Of a stretch of DNA of 64,000 nucleotides, positions 9,464 through 21,364 are shown in pieces. Source of the stretch: Parietaria judaica (Eukaryota > Streptophyta > Magnoliopsida > Rosales > Urticaceae); contig OX940869.1 of the NCBI GenBank assembly GCA_954871525.1, positions 14,811,001 to 14,875,000 on the forward strand, in the 5' to 3' direction. The translations under genes were made by a program, and so were the position numbers. The notes beneath the pieces were generated by a model that had not been told where the DNA came from, did not search any database, and saw nothing but the letters and a program-made list of their open reading frames with translations. Position 1 is the first letter of the stretch; the number at the start of each line of letters is the position of its first letter.

Positions 9464-11902
9464 TTATTGAGCGGCTGGCTTGCTTCCGCTGCCTTCGGCC
9501 TTCTCGACGTCCTTGGACGCGATCATCGCTCGGTAGTGCATCATGTAGCAAATGCGATAGGCTTCGCTGCTTCCTCGGATTTCGTCGATGGTTCCCTCTA
9601 TTCGTCCGGGGAACTTGATGCATCGGTGATAGGTGGACGGGACGGCCTTCATCGAGTGAATCCATGGTCTCCCGAGGATTACGTTGAAGTGCGATCGCAC
9701 GTCCAACACCATGAACTCGGTCATCCGATGGACGGTTCCGGCGTAGACGGGGAGATTCACCGTTCCCAGCGAAAGAGCCACGTCTCCGTTGAAACCAGAC
9801 ACCTTGCGCGGACGGCCTCCGACGACCAAATCTTCGATCTCCATTCGCGTCAGACAGTCGTAAGTGATGACGTCGACCGAGCTTCCATTGTCGACGAGGA
9901 CGCGAGCAACGTCGCATCCTCCTATGTTGAGCTCCAATACCAGGGCATCGTCATGCTCGTCTGCGCATACTTCTTCGTCGATGAACTCTATCGTCGTCTT
10001 CGGACCGGTCATCCGCGCATCTTCCTGAGCGGACTCCTTCCCTCTGCGTTGGTAGGCCTTGATGCTGTTGATGGAATCTTCGCAGAGGCGAGATCCTCCC
10101 ATGATCAAGTCGATCCTTGGTCTTGCGACTGGCCTCCCATCGGTCGGGCGTTCCCCCGATGCTTCCTCGATCGCGAGGCTTCTTTTGGGGGCCTCTTGGT
10201 TTCCTCCCGCGCGCTGAGCTGGCGCCTCCCGCTTGTTCGGCCACGACCGGTTGTCGTTGTTCCACGGCTGAGTGGGTTTTTGGGAGACGTCTTGGAATTC
10301 CCCTTGTTCGATCCTTCTTTGGATCATCTTCTTCAGAGTGGCGCACTCGTCGGTCGCATGACCGTGATATTCGTGGAAAGAGCAGTACTTGCTCATGTCC
10401 CTCGGCCAGGGCTTCCTTTCGTAGCTGCCTAGACCGCCGGAATGACCTCCTCGGCCACCCGAAAATCCTCCTCGGCCTCCAGAATAGCCTCCTCGGTTGC
10501 CAGAGTAACCTCCTCGATTTTCCGGAAAGCTTCCCTGGTTGCTCGGGAAGTACCCTGGTTGTGAGTTTCCTTGCGGGACTGCCTCCTGCCGATGGCCCTC
10601 GTGATTGCCGAGCGCCTCTTTCTTTCCGTCCAACTGATAGACTCCGTGTCCAGGGTTCTCCCTGATCCTTCGCTCGTCGGCCCCGTCTCTGCTTCTCCGA
10701 TCTCGTCGCTCTCCCTCTCTCCTTGTTCTGGACGACGATCCCTCTCGTCAGTCTCTAGTTTCCTTCCTGTCTGGCCTCGTTCGGCCCTCAGCTTCCTCTT
10801 CTAGCCTTTTCTTGATTGCCTTATTTTCTTCCATGTCCATGTAGATTGTTGCTTTGTGGAGCGCATCTTCTATCGACTTTGGCAACGAGACGCACAATTC
10901 GTCGTTGAACGGGGACTGGTAGTATAGACCATGCTTTAGAGCTTGGACCGAGACGACGTCTTCGATCTTCGGGATTCGGAACATGACGTTCTTGAATTTC
11001 TCTATATACTGCCGAAGAGGTTCGTTCTTCCCTTGCTTGACATCGAAAAGGTTGGACACCGTTAGCTCCGTCTGTACGTAGATGGAGAAGTGCTTTAGGA
11101 AGAGTGCGACCAACTCGTCGGAGGTGTTGATAGAACCCGGCGTCAGTCTTGCGAACCAGTCGCTGGCGCGGTCTTGCAAACTTGCGATGAAAAGTCTGCA
11201 CAGGACGGCTTCCTTCCGGACCTCTTCGCCCCCGATGTGGTCCGCCGCGATTCGGAATGACTTCACGTGTGTATGGGGGTCCGTATTCCCTTTGTACGGC
11301 GTGAGTCTGATCTTTGGTAATTCCTCCAGCTCTATTCCCCGAATCCTTGTCGTGAACGGGGTGATTCTGGCTTCTCGCACCATCCTGTCGATTTCTGGCG
11401 CCGAGCTCGTCGCTTGATGCACCTGTGAAGCGACCTGTCCGAGCTTGGCTTCCATCTTCGCTGACATTAAGGCCATCGCCTTGGCCACTTCTTCGGCCAC
11501 TCTTGCCGCCACGTCCGTCGTTGCATTGCCCTGTGTGTTCCCCGGCGTGTCTTCCGCTCGATTCGCCGTGGTTGGCTGGGCTGCGTCCGTGTCGAAGAGG
11601 TTCCTGATGAGCGAGGGGGTTGACATGCCTACCGGTGTGTCCGTCGTCACCGTGTCTCTGCTGGCGCTTCCCCCAGCACCTCGTGCGGCCGATTCTGCTA
11701 TCTGGTTCGTCGGGCGCGGTCTCTCCGCACGCTCTAGGAGGCTTGCGAGGCGTCTGTTCTCCGCGGCCTGCTCCTCTATTTTTCGGGCGGACTCCTCGGC
11801 TTTGCTTGTGACCTCCGTCATCTTTGCGATGGCCTCGGCCAGTTGTTGTTGCATTCGCTGCATGGTTTGCTCCTGGGCGGAGTTGGCTTCCTCGGTTGAC
11901 AT
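9464..11902 (-). CDS. gag: Gag-protease of the Tat element, interrupted by one in-frame TGA
   Basis: Translation starts at 11902 just inside the PBS. Residues 1-70 form a Gln/Glu-rich coiled coil. The capsid-like part includes LPKIRLTPYKGNTDPHTHV and RLTPGSINTSDELVALFLKH. After a TGA at 10748-10750 the same frame goes on through an Arg-rich segment and an RGG/GG-rich stretch to a zinc-binding motif (CSFHEYHGHATDEC). The aspartic protease (VLVDNGSSVDVIT) lies at about 9930-9870. The frame ends in TAA at 9464-9466 and pol continues in register. With a frame otherwise clean and LTRs identical, the TGA is either a fresh C-to-T change (CGA to TGA) or a read-through stop. The protease-pol stop fits the way some Tat elements separate gag-pro from pol. 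Confidence 0.88.
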
Positions 11903-11952
11903 CCTCCTTCCTCCCTTCGATTTCCTGGCTGTGCGATAGAAAGAAACAAAGC

Positions 11953-11970
11953 CCCCTCGGTGGGCGCCAA
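11953..11970 (-). promoter_or_regulatory. Primer-binding site of the Tat element
   Basis: Read on the minus strand, TGGCGCCCACCGAGGGGG lies three bases after the end of the 5' LTR. TGGCGCC starts are typical of primer sites complementary to a tRNA 3' end in Tat elements. The exact tRNA is not assigned here. Confidence 0.85.
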
Positions 11971-11973
11971 ACT

Positions 11974-12669
11974 GTAGAGGGCGATTTTACTCACCGTGCA
12001 GTCACAAAGATAATCGAAAATAGTAGATAATTATAAATAATACGAATATCTCTGATTTATTATAATCCCGAGAGGACCCGGTTTCTTCCGTTTGATAGCT
12101 CGGACAATCGAAGATTACCCACTCTTAACCCTTGGGAAATCGAGAATACTATGAATAAGCAAACTCGAAGACTCAAAGATTATTTCTCTCAAAACTCACG
12201 ATAATAATGAAAGTACTGAATACTGGATATCTCTCTCCCTTTATGCTAAGTTCACATTCGTATATATAGGCTTGAAAGTCTCCTAGAATATTCCTCAAAT
12301 CTCGTTAGGGTTTCCTTCTGTTTCGCTGTGATCGTGGTTGACTTCCTTATTTTGCGTTGGATATCCCACGAAATCTTTAACCGAATAACCCAATCTTCCC
12401 TTCTTTCTCGCGATCTCGAATGAATATCTTTTATACGATTAGGCTTTCTCGATGAACTTTCTCCGATGAGCTTCCTTTCTTGCAATGAGGTGTTGGGCTG
12501 GCTTGGTCGGATGATGACTTTCCATGGGCTTCGCTTGTTTGGCCTTATTTCTTCTACTCCTTGATGGGCCTGGACTACTTAGGCAATTGTTTCCTTATTT
12601 TATGTCGTTTATTTCATAAACGACAAAGGGTAGTGTTAGGGAAAGATTTGACAAAATCTGACCTTAACA
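11974..12669 (-). repeat. 5' LTR of the Tat element, 696 bp
   Basis: The outer edge is the CA at 12668-12669 and the inner edge the TG at 11974-11975, giving TGTTAAGG...CCTCTACA on the element strand. It matches the partial 3' LTR over all 451 shared bases. A TATA-like CCTATATATACG on the minus strand at about 12259-12270 is a good promoter candidate and would place the RNA start near 12235. Confidence 0.93.
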
Positions 12670-13524
12670 CCGATCACATGCTAGCATGTTTGTTGTATTG
12701 TGTACCCACTTTGATTGGACTTTTTTTTTCTTCGAAAGTTAAAAAATTTACTGAAATTAATTTTCTATCTTCTTATAAATGAAAAACAATTGAGAAAATA
12801 GTTGCATTATTTTTGGAGCAGTACTACACTTATGAAGAAAGTGCGTCATGCATGTGAATAAGTTAAAAGTTAGTAGCTTAATTTAATACCGTCTTTTCAT
12901 AAATGTCTCAACTTTCAACCATCATCATATTTAATGTTTATTGAGCACAAGTAGTGAATTATTGAGAGTCATCATTTTCTTTTTAGATTCCATGTTTCCA
13001 ATCATAAGCCATATAGTATGTTGTCCATATTATTATGTCCATAACCGTTTAGATATTACAACTAAGAACTTCTATAATCACACTTAAAGATTTTATTTTT
13101 TAGAGATCAAGGTGTCTCTGATCTCCCTCTAAATAAATAAACTAGTATTCAAAATTTATTTTAAATTTATTATTTTCTAATTTTTAAGCTCTTTTTTTTT
13201 TTTTTTTTAAATAATACTTATTCAATCCTTCAAATACTAGTCTTGAAATTTGTGTTATTATAAATAATGTTAATTTATAAAAGTTAATCAATCACTTTGG
13301 ATATTAAAATTTTCCAAAAAGATGTACACGCAGTTATTTTTTTTACCATACTAATATTGCACGTTATTGAGTTTCTCCATAGTTTTTTTACCACATAGTT
13401 GTGATGTGAACATGTAACTTGTCGTTTTCGTAATCGTCACATTCGTGTTTGTAAATTGGTAATAAAGGTCTAGCCAAGAAGGTGGTGGTGGACGTACGTG
13501 ACCATTTAACATTCATGAGAAAGT

Positions 13525-13569
<45 letters not shown>

Positions 13570-13580
13570 CTCAACAGTTG
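12670..13580. other. AT-rich flank, no gene seen
   Basis: This is low-GC sequence with A/T runs and a TA dinucleotide repeat at about 13528-13568. No convincing coding or element termini are visible. Confidence 0.6.
13528..13568. repeat. (TA)n microsatellite
   Basis: About 20 uninterrupted TA units stand directly before the SINE insertion site. Confidence 0.9.
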
Positions 13581-13597
13581 AAAATTGAAATAAGGAA

Positions 13598-13800
13598 AAC
13601 CAAGCGAGCTTGGTCTATTGGTAACTCAACTACACCTCTATTCAAGAGGTCACGAGTTCAATTCCTATGAGACTCAAATGAGTGTCTCATTTACATATGT
13701 AAACTTGGCCAATAGTGTCACCTATTCTTACACTGAATATATCTAATAATGCGATAGTCCATTGTAACCTTGGCCGATAGTGCTACCCCATTCAAAAAAA
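13598..13800 (+). mobile_element. tRNA-derived SINE with a 17-bp target duplication
   Basis: The element has an RNA polymerase III A box (TGGTCTATTGG, 13611-13621) and a B box (GAGTTCAATTCC, 13654-13665) 33 bases apart, then a tRNA-unrelated body and a short A-rich tail. Perfect direct repeats AAAATTGAAATAAGGAA flank it at 13581-13597 and 13801-13817. It is about 203 bp. The A-box/B-box layout and the long duplication mark it as a plant SINE moved by LINE machinery, not a tRNA gene, as the cloverleaf is not kept. Its subfamily was not identified. Confidence 0.88.
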
Positions 13801-13817
13801 AAAATTGAAATAAGGAA

Positions 13818-14832
13818 TATTGGGTAATTGAGATATAAGTGAATGGCGTAAGTATCTAAAGATTTGGCAAAAAAAAAAAAAAAAGAAGAAGAAGAAAAAC
13901 ATAATTATCTAAAGATTAAGGATTGAGTTATTTTGGCCTACATGTGTTTATTGGATGTTTCAGGGATTCTCGTTATTTCCACTTTTGTGGATGATAAATT
14001 TTTGAAAAACTCAACAAATAGTACTTAAATTTTGATCAATTGAGACGAAATAGTTTAAGATTAAAAAAATATTGATAAAAATACTTAAAGTTAACAAAAT
14101 TGAAGCAACGCATATCTTCATCCACTTTTTTACAGACAATCATCGAATGTCACGTGGCATGAAGTTGACCGAAATATGCATCGCCTTAATTTTATCTAAC
14201 GTCCATCATATTTCATGATATTTGATTAATGTTTATAAAAGAAAATTGACGAAAAAAATATGTATTCTCTCAATTTTATCGCTTTTAAGTATTTTTATTG
14301 CTATTTTCTTCTATTTTACTTCAATCAGTCAAAGTTTCATTCCTACTAATAATTTTTGAAATAATGGTAAACATTTTCGGCTCTACACGACAAAATTTCA
14401 GAGACAGAGCTAGTGACCACCATGATGATGATGATAATGAATTTTTCTATATTCACACTAAATATTTGATCTCCTAGATCTACTGTCTACATAAAGCTAG
14501 TGCATTTTTATCTTTGTCATTGATTCATTGTTCTGTTTTGCACGAGCAAACAAGCGTGTGACAATCATGGCGATATTGGACATGTCCAAGATTCCCACTA
14601 TGCCGATTCATTCCTTTTTTTGTTAGAGCAGTTTTTGTTACGATAGCCCGTGTTTCAATTTTCGCAGTATCCGCTAATTAACCGAATACTGGTGAACAGT
14701 TATCGGAGTTTTTTATAACGAATATTTGCGTTACCGTTAAAAAACAAATATAACACATAGCTCGGTGATCGAGGTCATGATCTAGGTCATGGACAATACG
14801 AGTTCAACTCGCAAGACCGTTATAGTAAGATA
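13818..14832. other. AT-rich spacer, no gene seen
   Basis: This is non-coding AT-rich sequence. An (A)n(GAA)n tract lies near 13869-13899. No element ends were recognised. Confidence 0.5.
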
Positions 14833-14884
14833 TGAGGTATATAACCCGCGTGTTGCTGCGGTATCGGTTTCCAAAAACAAAAAA

Positions 14885-14975
14885 TTTCATACATATATTT
14901 ATATTTACACACATATATATTTACACATATTTACATACATATATATACATATATATACATACATACACATTATTC
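14885..14975. repeat. AC/AT-rich simple repeat
   Basis: The stretch is degenerate TACATATA / TACACATA repeats. The small frames across it are not genes. Confidence 0.75.
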
Positions 14976-15639
14976 CTTATAAGAAAACTGTGGCATACAT
15001 TTCAAAGACCCGTCACTGCTGATGTCTAGAAACATCATTCCCTGCCAAAGTTCAAATAGATGAGTAATTTATGTTTTCGAAACTCTTAGTCTATGTTTCT
15101 AACGGAAATAAATCATGCAAGTGTAACCATGAACAAACTCAACTAAGAAAGTGATATTGGTAGCTTGCAAACACCTTTGCGTTGGGGCTATTAACGAACT
15201 TAACAACAAAAGGGTGGTTGTTAGGGTCGTTGTTGAACTCTCTCGACTATACAATAAACTTCTCGATATCATCAACACTGAAATCCTGTATGCACGACCC
15301 ATGATTCAATAAGACTTCTCACACATTCGGTCAAAACCATTGCCGGTAGGAAATATGTTACTAAAGCAATCTCCTACACATCTGAACTAAGCCAAGCTTT
15401 GTAGTATCTTGTAGCTCAAATGTTATTTATGAGTTTAAAATAGTATAAAAATATTTTACCTGATGTTTTGAATATTCACCGTCTTCCTTGATGTGGTTCT
15501 ATTGTTGAAAATGGATTGTTCGAGGGGTGGATTGTCCGATGGATTGTCCGATGACATCTGTATGCAAATATTTGTAACGTACGACAGTTTTAATAATTTT
15601 ATAAAGAATAATATCTATGTAAAAAATATTCACATTTAA

Positions 15640-16047
15640 TATAGAATATTACCAGTCAGAAAACTATTCTTTTCAATTCTTTCGGGAAGCAGCTCGTACT
15701 CAATCAAATTAAAATTGTGATGTGTAATCGTTGAGACTTCTTCAGTAACAACTGTGAATGTCGATGCTGTTGTTGATTGTAACTTTGCACTGTGATGAAC
15801 TGCTTTGTACTTGAGCTTGCTTTGATCGACAAAGAACTTAAAACAAAAATAACTAAGAAAATTATTAAGCATAATATTTTGAAACATGTAAATACATTTA
15901 TGTGCTTACCTCTTCATCAACCAGAATATAGTCGCTACTCAGAACTCATCCAGTGGTCAAATCTTTGTTTGTCCAACTTCTACAACTCTTAGCAATGATT
16001 GCATCGTACTGTTGGTTTGGTCTTATTGATTTGATTGGCGCTGCCAT
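15640..16047 (-). pseudogene. Replication protein A 70-like (RPA1) fragment of the Helitron
   Basis: An exon at 16047-15910 begins with ATG and ends in DYILVDEE before a GTAAGC donor; it carries an in-frame TGA. A second piece within 15887-15640 reads YKAVHHSAKLQ and THHNFNLIEYELLPERI, matching the usual spacing of the RPA1 N-terminal OB-fold region. RPA1 binds single-stranded DNA, and plant Helitrons often carry such a gene next to Rep-Hel. This copy is short and interrupted. Confidence 0.65.
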
Positions 16048-16103
16048 TATCTGTTATTTAAGAAAAATAATATTGATACTTAATCAAGTTGGAGTATAGG
16101 TTT

Positions 16104-19100
16104 TTATTTAATAATTTGGACGATTTCTTTGTAAACAATATTTTTTATATGATTTGGATATTTCTCCATGGATTTATGGACTAATATAAACAACCCATTT
16201 GGTGACTTGACTCGTGATAAAGCTACATATAACTGACCATGGGTAAAAATTTCATTTTCTATATATAGACCAATTTTTTCAAGAGATTGTCCTTGACTTT
16301 TATTTATTGTCATGGCGTATGATATTTTTATAGGAAATTGTATTCTTTTTAAAATAAAAGGCCATCGTGATTCATGTACAATCATTTCTATTCGAAGAAT
16401 ATATACTATGTCATTTGGATTATCTGAATTAATAATTCGGCCTTCAATTACTCTGTTTGTTAATTGTGTTATTAATAGTCTAGTTCCATTACATAGCCCT
16501 AAAGATTGATTTAAATTTCGTAATAACATAATAGGTGTGCCTATTTTTAGATTTAATTCGTTTGGTGACAGTCCGTTGAAGTTTAATGTGTTTAAAAAGT
16601 CCTCTGGATATAAAAGATTTAGTTCTTCAATATTTCCGTATGAAGGTAGAATTGAATCGTAGCTATAATAAGTTTTTAAATCAGCAGGTACTAATGATAA
16701 AATGTTTTTATTTATTTCATCGACCGTTTTATTTTTAGGGGCAACTATTGTTCGATTCTTTAAATATTCAACGTCATTAAAAGTAGTAAAAAATTCATTA
16801 TATATTGAATGAGAAATTTTTTCAATTGGATTTGAATCATAATGTAATAAAAAAGTGTCTAGTATTTTAATCCATGTAGCATCTTCATTATCTAAATCTT
16901 TGATTCCTTCTATAGTCCCGTCACCAATGCTTGAAATTCATGAAGAAAAATTTTCGATTTCTTCTTTTTTCCTTTTGTGATATATTATGTCTCACGAGTC
17001 TCATATTTTTTGTTAAGATTAAGATGTCAAAGTGTGGCCATAGGTAAGAATTGGTTAAGGTTGCATCAATTATATGTTCTTTAGATCCCGATGTTATAAT
17101 TGGTAAGATTTGACGAAAGTCGCCTCCTAGTACCATAGTCATTCCTCCAAATGGTATTGTGGAGTTACTTTTCATATCTTGTAATGATTTATCTAAGGCT
17201 TCAAAATAATATTTGTTATTCATTGGTGCTTCATCCCATAATATAAGGGACGTTTTTTCAATTAATTTTGCTAATTGTGTTTGTTTTTTTATATGAAATG
17301 TTGAGAATTTATCAACTAATAATGGTATTTTAAATCTTGAATGTGCAGTTCTTCCCTTTGGTAATAATAAAGATGCTATTCCAGATGATGCAACAGCTAA
17401 AACAATTTCATTATTCGATCTTATTTTACTAATTATAGTATTCCATAAATATGTTTTTCCTGTTCCTCCATGTCCAGAAATAAAATATAATTTGTGATCT
17501 TGATTTTCAACTGAATTTAAGATCTTATCATATATGTATTTTTGTTCTGCAGTTAAATGAGAGATTAATTTCAAATTTTCTTCTTTTAATTGATTTGTAT
17601 TGTAATTTAATTCGTCTCTTAAAAGTTTGTTATTTAAATCATCAAGTAGTGAGTCTCGTGGCTTGTAATTTTTCAAAGATGATGAATTCATATTTAATAT
17701 CTTTTCTAATTCATATAATACATAATCATGCAATTCATGTTCAGGTATTTGAAAAGAGTCACTGTTGAATAATTTACGAATTTTATATACAATATCTTCT
17801 GTCATTAGTTTCCAATGTTTTTCAAAAAAAAATTATTGGATCATTTATATTACAAAATAAAAGAAATAAAGCAAATAATTGTCTTAGTTGTGTTGATGTT
17901 GAGATAAATGCAGTTTCTAAAATTGAATCATTCCATTCTTTATCGTCACCTAGTAATCCTAGGGCATTACAGGTTGCTTGGAAGGTAGAATATTTGATGT
18001 TGTTGACTATTTGTAAGGATTCGAAGCTAGTAGCTCCTTTCTTATGATTCAATAATAATCTTAAATAATACAACTCTCCTGAATTTGGATGGACATAATA
18101 AGTTCGTCCAATTGAATAACCAGAATGTCTAGGAGTCCAAATTTTATCTTTCTTGTTCCAAACAAATTTCTTTGGAAATTGTATATATGTAAGTTCTTTG
18201 GCTTCCTCACTTGATTTATTTGCCGTCATCCATTCTGTGAGTGTCGTTTTATAAATTCCGGGTTGTCTTATAATATTTTCAAGATCTTGGTTTGAACGAT
18301 ATGTAATATTCTGTGTATGTGGTAAGTGAATCGACAATCGTTGGATAAATGGTCTTCTATAATGTATAGGATATTCATATAGCTTCGTAGGGTGTGATGT
18401 AACGACAATTAATATAATTTTTTATTTCATCGACTTCTGGAATATCTGTTTCTAACAAATTTTCTGAGCATATATCATTCTCAAGAATTGCTCTTATACG
18501 ATCTGGTCCTTTAGTTAAATACTTGAATAAGTATTTTATAAGCATTGATTGTGAGCACACTTCGGTATTTATATGAGCATTAAATTTGAGACACAATTCT
18601 CTATTATAAGGCACGACATATCTATTATCTAATTTTATATTTTCTTTTTTCAAATAAATATTCGAGCTTCTACGTTTATAATTAATAATTCCATTTTCAT
18701 CTATTGTTGTTTCATTTTTGTTTTGTTTTGGAAATCTTTTAGAGCACGCAAATTTTTTCATACATGCAGTATTTGTCTCCGCAAGACCACATGGTCCATG
18801 TATCATAAATTCAGTAACTACATTATATCCTAACAAATCAACATTAGGATCTGGTATCTCTACAGAAATCAATTTATCTATTTGTGAGGGATCATGTATT
18901 TTTTCGTCGGGATGTAACCAAAATAAGATATGATAATGTAGTAATCCTCTTTTTTGGAATTCAACTACATTCAAATCAGCAATTACTTTTCCAAATATAG
19001 TCCCTGCTTTTATAGTGCGAAGTATTTGTTCTAATTTCATCTTAAATACTCTTGATATTATATCAGGCCTATCTTCGGACTTTGACCAGGAATCAAAGAT

Positions 19101-20585
19101 AATGCTCTTTTAATTTCAGGCCATTTTGGGTTACATGTAAATGTTATAAATAAATCAGGATTTCCATACTCTCTACAAATTGCCATCGCATCTTGATAAT
19201 TCATGTATCATATATCTAGGACTTCCTGTGTGACTTGATGGGAGTATAATTTTTTTCCCTATTTTTTTGCATCATTATCTCCTCTATTAATAGCATCTTG
19301 AATACCCTGATAGATTTCTGATCTAAGAGTTTGTTGATTTTTTCTAACAAAATCTAATCGATCCTCTTCTACAGAAGCATATGCATCGACTAAATATTGT
19401 TGTAACAATCTACCACTTCTTAATAGAGTAGACTTTATGTTAGAACGTTGTTGTAGTTGATAACAGTATAAGGCTCTCATTGAAATTCTCTTACGTAAAT
19501 CCTCTTACGTAAATGTTTCTTGCTAAATGATTAGTAAATAATTTAAGGTCAGGTCTATATCCATTTTCTCCGTAAGGAAACAATAATGGGTATTGCAATG
19601 CCATATATGAAGGATGTAATTTTCTAATTCTTTGTAAATCATTTGATTTTGTTTCTACGATTATGCCTTTTCCTTTTTCATATTCTCCAATATCCCCAAC
19701 TATTAATCCACCAATGTCATTTGATGTTGGTAAATCATACTTATTAGAATCATTATTCCTTCGGCCTAAAAGCCAAAGTCTTATACGTGGAATGTTAGTT
19801 TCTTTGTATCGATCTCTTACAGTTCAAAAAGTTTGTACTAATATATTGTTTTCATCTAACATACTTATTAACTTTGTAATAATTGATTCAGTAATTAATC
19901 TTGAAGAGCCGTAAAACGATAATGTCGACAATCTATTTTGGATTTCATTTTCTGTGTCATATATATACAATTGTGCGAATTTAGGAGGCTTGTCATCAGT
20001 AGGTAGTAGAGATCCAAGTAAATGATGTACTTGGCCACTGATCTTAAAAATATATGGACCATGAGAGTTATTTATATTTGAATCTATATTTGCACCAAAT
20101 GATGTAAAAGCTAACAATGTATTCAATGCGCGGATATTTTTTTTGTAGTAAGTGCTCTCTATTTCACCGTTATAGTTTAACAGTTGATCTAATATTGAAG
20201 GGCTTTCTTTAAACAAAGGCAAATTAATTTTACCTTTTTGACAACATAGATTATATTTGGGTAAACTATTTTTACTCGAACTTTCATTAAACCAGAAGAA
20301 TGCACCACAATAATTGCAACAATATTTTCAGTCTCCCAAGTCTAAATATGAGGTGTTCAATGATTGTACTACTTGTGGTGATATTATTTGCATGTTTGAA
20401 ATTAATGATAATCTATTTTGATTTTGATGAGATAAGACTGATGTCCCAAAAACAGGGTCTAGACTTTCATTATTTAAGTTCTCGGTATTAGTTGTAATAC
20501 ATGTCTCAGTATTTTTATATTTGTTTTTTTGGTGTTTTGGGTGATCAAGATCACATGAAGATGGGTTGACGCGTTTGCTGCCCAT
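16104..20585 (-). pseudogene. Helitron Rep-helicase, broken into at least seven frames
   Basis: Pieces in N-to-C order lie at 20585-20328, 20222-19824, 19480-19259, 19040-18375, 18337-17822, 17805-16921 and 16529-16104. The Helitron-like N-terminal domain is in the second to fourth. The HUH nuclease motif reads LLHYHILFWL and the tyrosine motif YLFKYLTKG, both in 19040-18375. The Pif1-type helicase in 17805-16921 has Walker A GHGGTGKT, Walker B ILWDEAPM and GGDFRQILPI; its C-terminal motif [16 protein letters not shown] is in 16529-16104. Rep nicks and rejoins the transposon strand, and the helicase unwinds it. Frames change several times between pieces and stops occur within the path, so this is not functional. 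Confidence 0.93.
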
Positions 20586-20588
20586 TCT

Positions 20589-20604
20589 TTTTTTTTTTTT
20601 TTTT
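20589..20604. repeat. Poly(T) tract
   Basis: About 16 T bases lie just upstream of the Rep-helicase start on the minus strand, close to the MITE insertion. Confidence 0.8.
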
Positions 20605-20622
20605 AAAAGGAAAGATCATATC

Positions 20623-21280
20623 CAATGTTGTGAAAAACGACATTGAGGCGCGCCTCAGTGAGGCGCATGGCAATTTCGCAACGAGGCTTACGCCTCGGAA
20701 GGGAAGATTGAGGCGTGCGCCTCGGCGTGCGCCTCGGTCGTTATTTTGTCGCCTCGAGGCGACGCCTCGAGGCGACGCCTCGAGGCGACGCCTCGAGGCT
20801 TAAAATAATATTCTGTGATTTTTTTCCAAATCTTTCCAAATCTTCGAGTTAATTTTTAATATATTATTAATATTTCATATCTTTTTTTTTATTAACCTAA
20901 TATTCAGGAATCAGAATATTGTTACCTATTTTAATGCTAATAATTAATACGTATGAGGTATGATATCAATTTAAAAACAAAACCCTACTATATAAATATT
21001 TTATGCTTTTTAAGTTTTTAAGTTTCTGATTTTTTAAGTCTTTTGAGTGTTTGAGTCTTAAAGTTTTTAAGGGTTTGAGTCTTTAAGTTTTTGAATTTTT
21101 AAGTTTAAGTGTTTGGATTAGGCTTTATTTTAAAAAATTATTTTATCTATCTTATTTATATTATTTTTAAATAATTATATAATATTTATTAAGGCTTACG
21201 CCTCGAACGCCTCGAGGCTATACGCCTTGAGGCAAGGCGAGAAAACGCCTCGAGGCTTAAATACGTTATTCACAACATTG
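20623..21280. mobile_element. hAT-type MITE with GCCTCGAGGC palindromes
   Basis: Terminal inverted repeats CAATGTTGTGAAAAACG (20623-20639) and CGTTATTCACAACATTG (21264-21280) pair with one mismatch. A perfect 8-bp target duplication ATCATATC flanks them (20615-20622, 21281-21288). The 8-bp duplication points to the hAT superfamily. The 658-bp body has no ORF. Both sub-terminal zones are packed with GAGGCG/CGCCTC and GCCTCGAGGC units, while the centre is AT-rich. It lies inside the Helitron just upstream of Rep. Confidence 0.9.
20646..20801. repeat. Cluster of GCCTCGAGGC palindromes, left side of the MITE
   Basis: Several overlapping copies of GCCTCGAGGCGA and GAGGCGTGCGCCTC lie here; matching copies at 21190-21256 lie at the other end. 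The whole element could fold into a long hairpin. Such sub-terminal repeats are usual transposase-binding sites in hAT elements. Confidence 0.8.
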
Positions 21281-21288
21281 ATCATATC

Positions 21289-21315
21289 ATTATTATCCTT
21301 AAAAGTTAAGGAACA

Positions 21316-21364
<49 letters not shown>

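Larger units (their letters stand above)
1..12669 (-). mobile_element. Tat-lineage Ty3/gypsy LTR retrotransposon, very young, 3' LTR truncated by window edge
   Basis: The element lies on the minus strand. In element order it has the 5' LTR (12669-11974), a PBS, gag-protease, pol (RT, RNase H, second RNase H, integrase), a 63-bp tandem array, an extra gene on the opposite strand, a purine tract and the 3' LTR (451-1, outer end not seen). Pol order RT-RH-INT makes it Ty3/gypsy. The additional RNase H, the TGGCGCC-type PBS, the antisense extra ORF and tandem repeats downstream of pol are all known traits of the Tat group (Retand, Grande, Ogre relatives). The right flank starts ccgat, so the target duplication should be ccgat, but its partner is outside the window. 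The comparable 451 LTR bases show no difference by eye. Confidence 0.93.

Noticed and set aside
13603..13670. tRNA gene
   Set aside because: A and B boxes are present, but the cloverleaf does not close and the unit has a long tail and a 17-bp target duplication, so it is a SINE.
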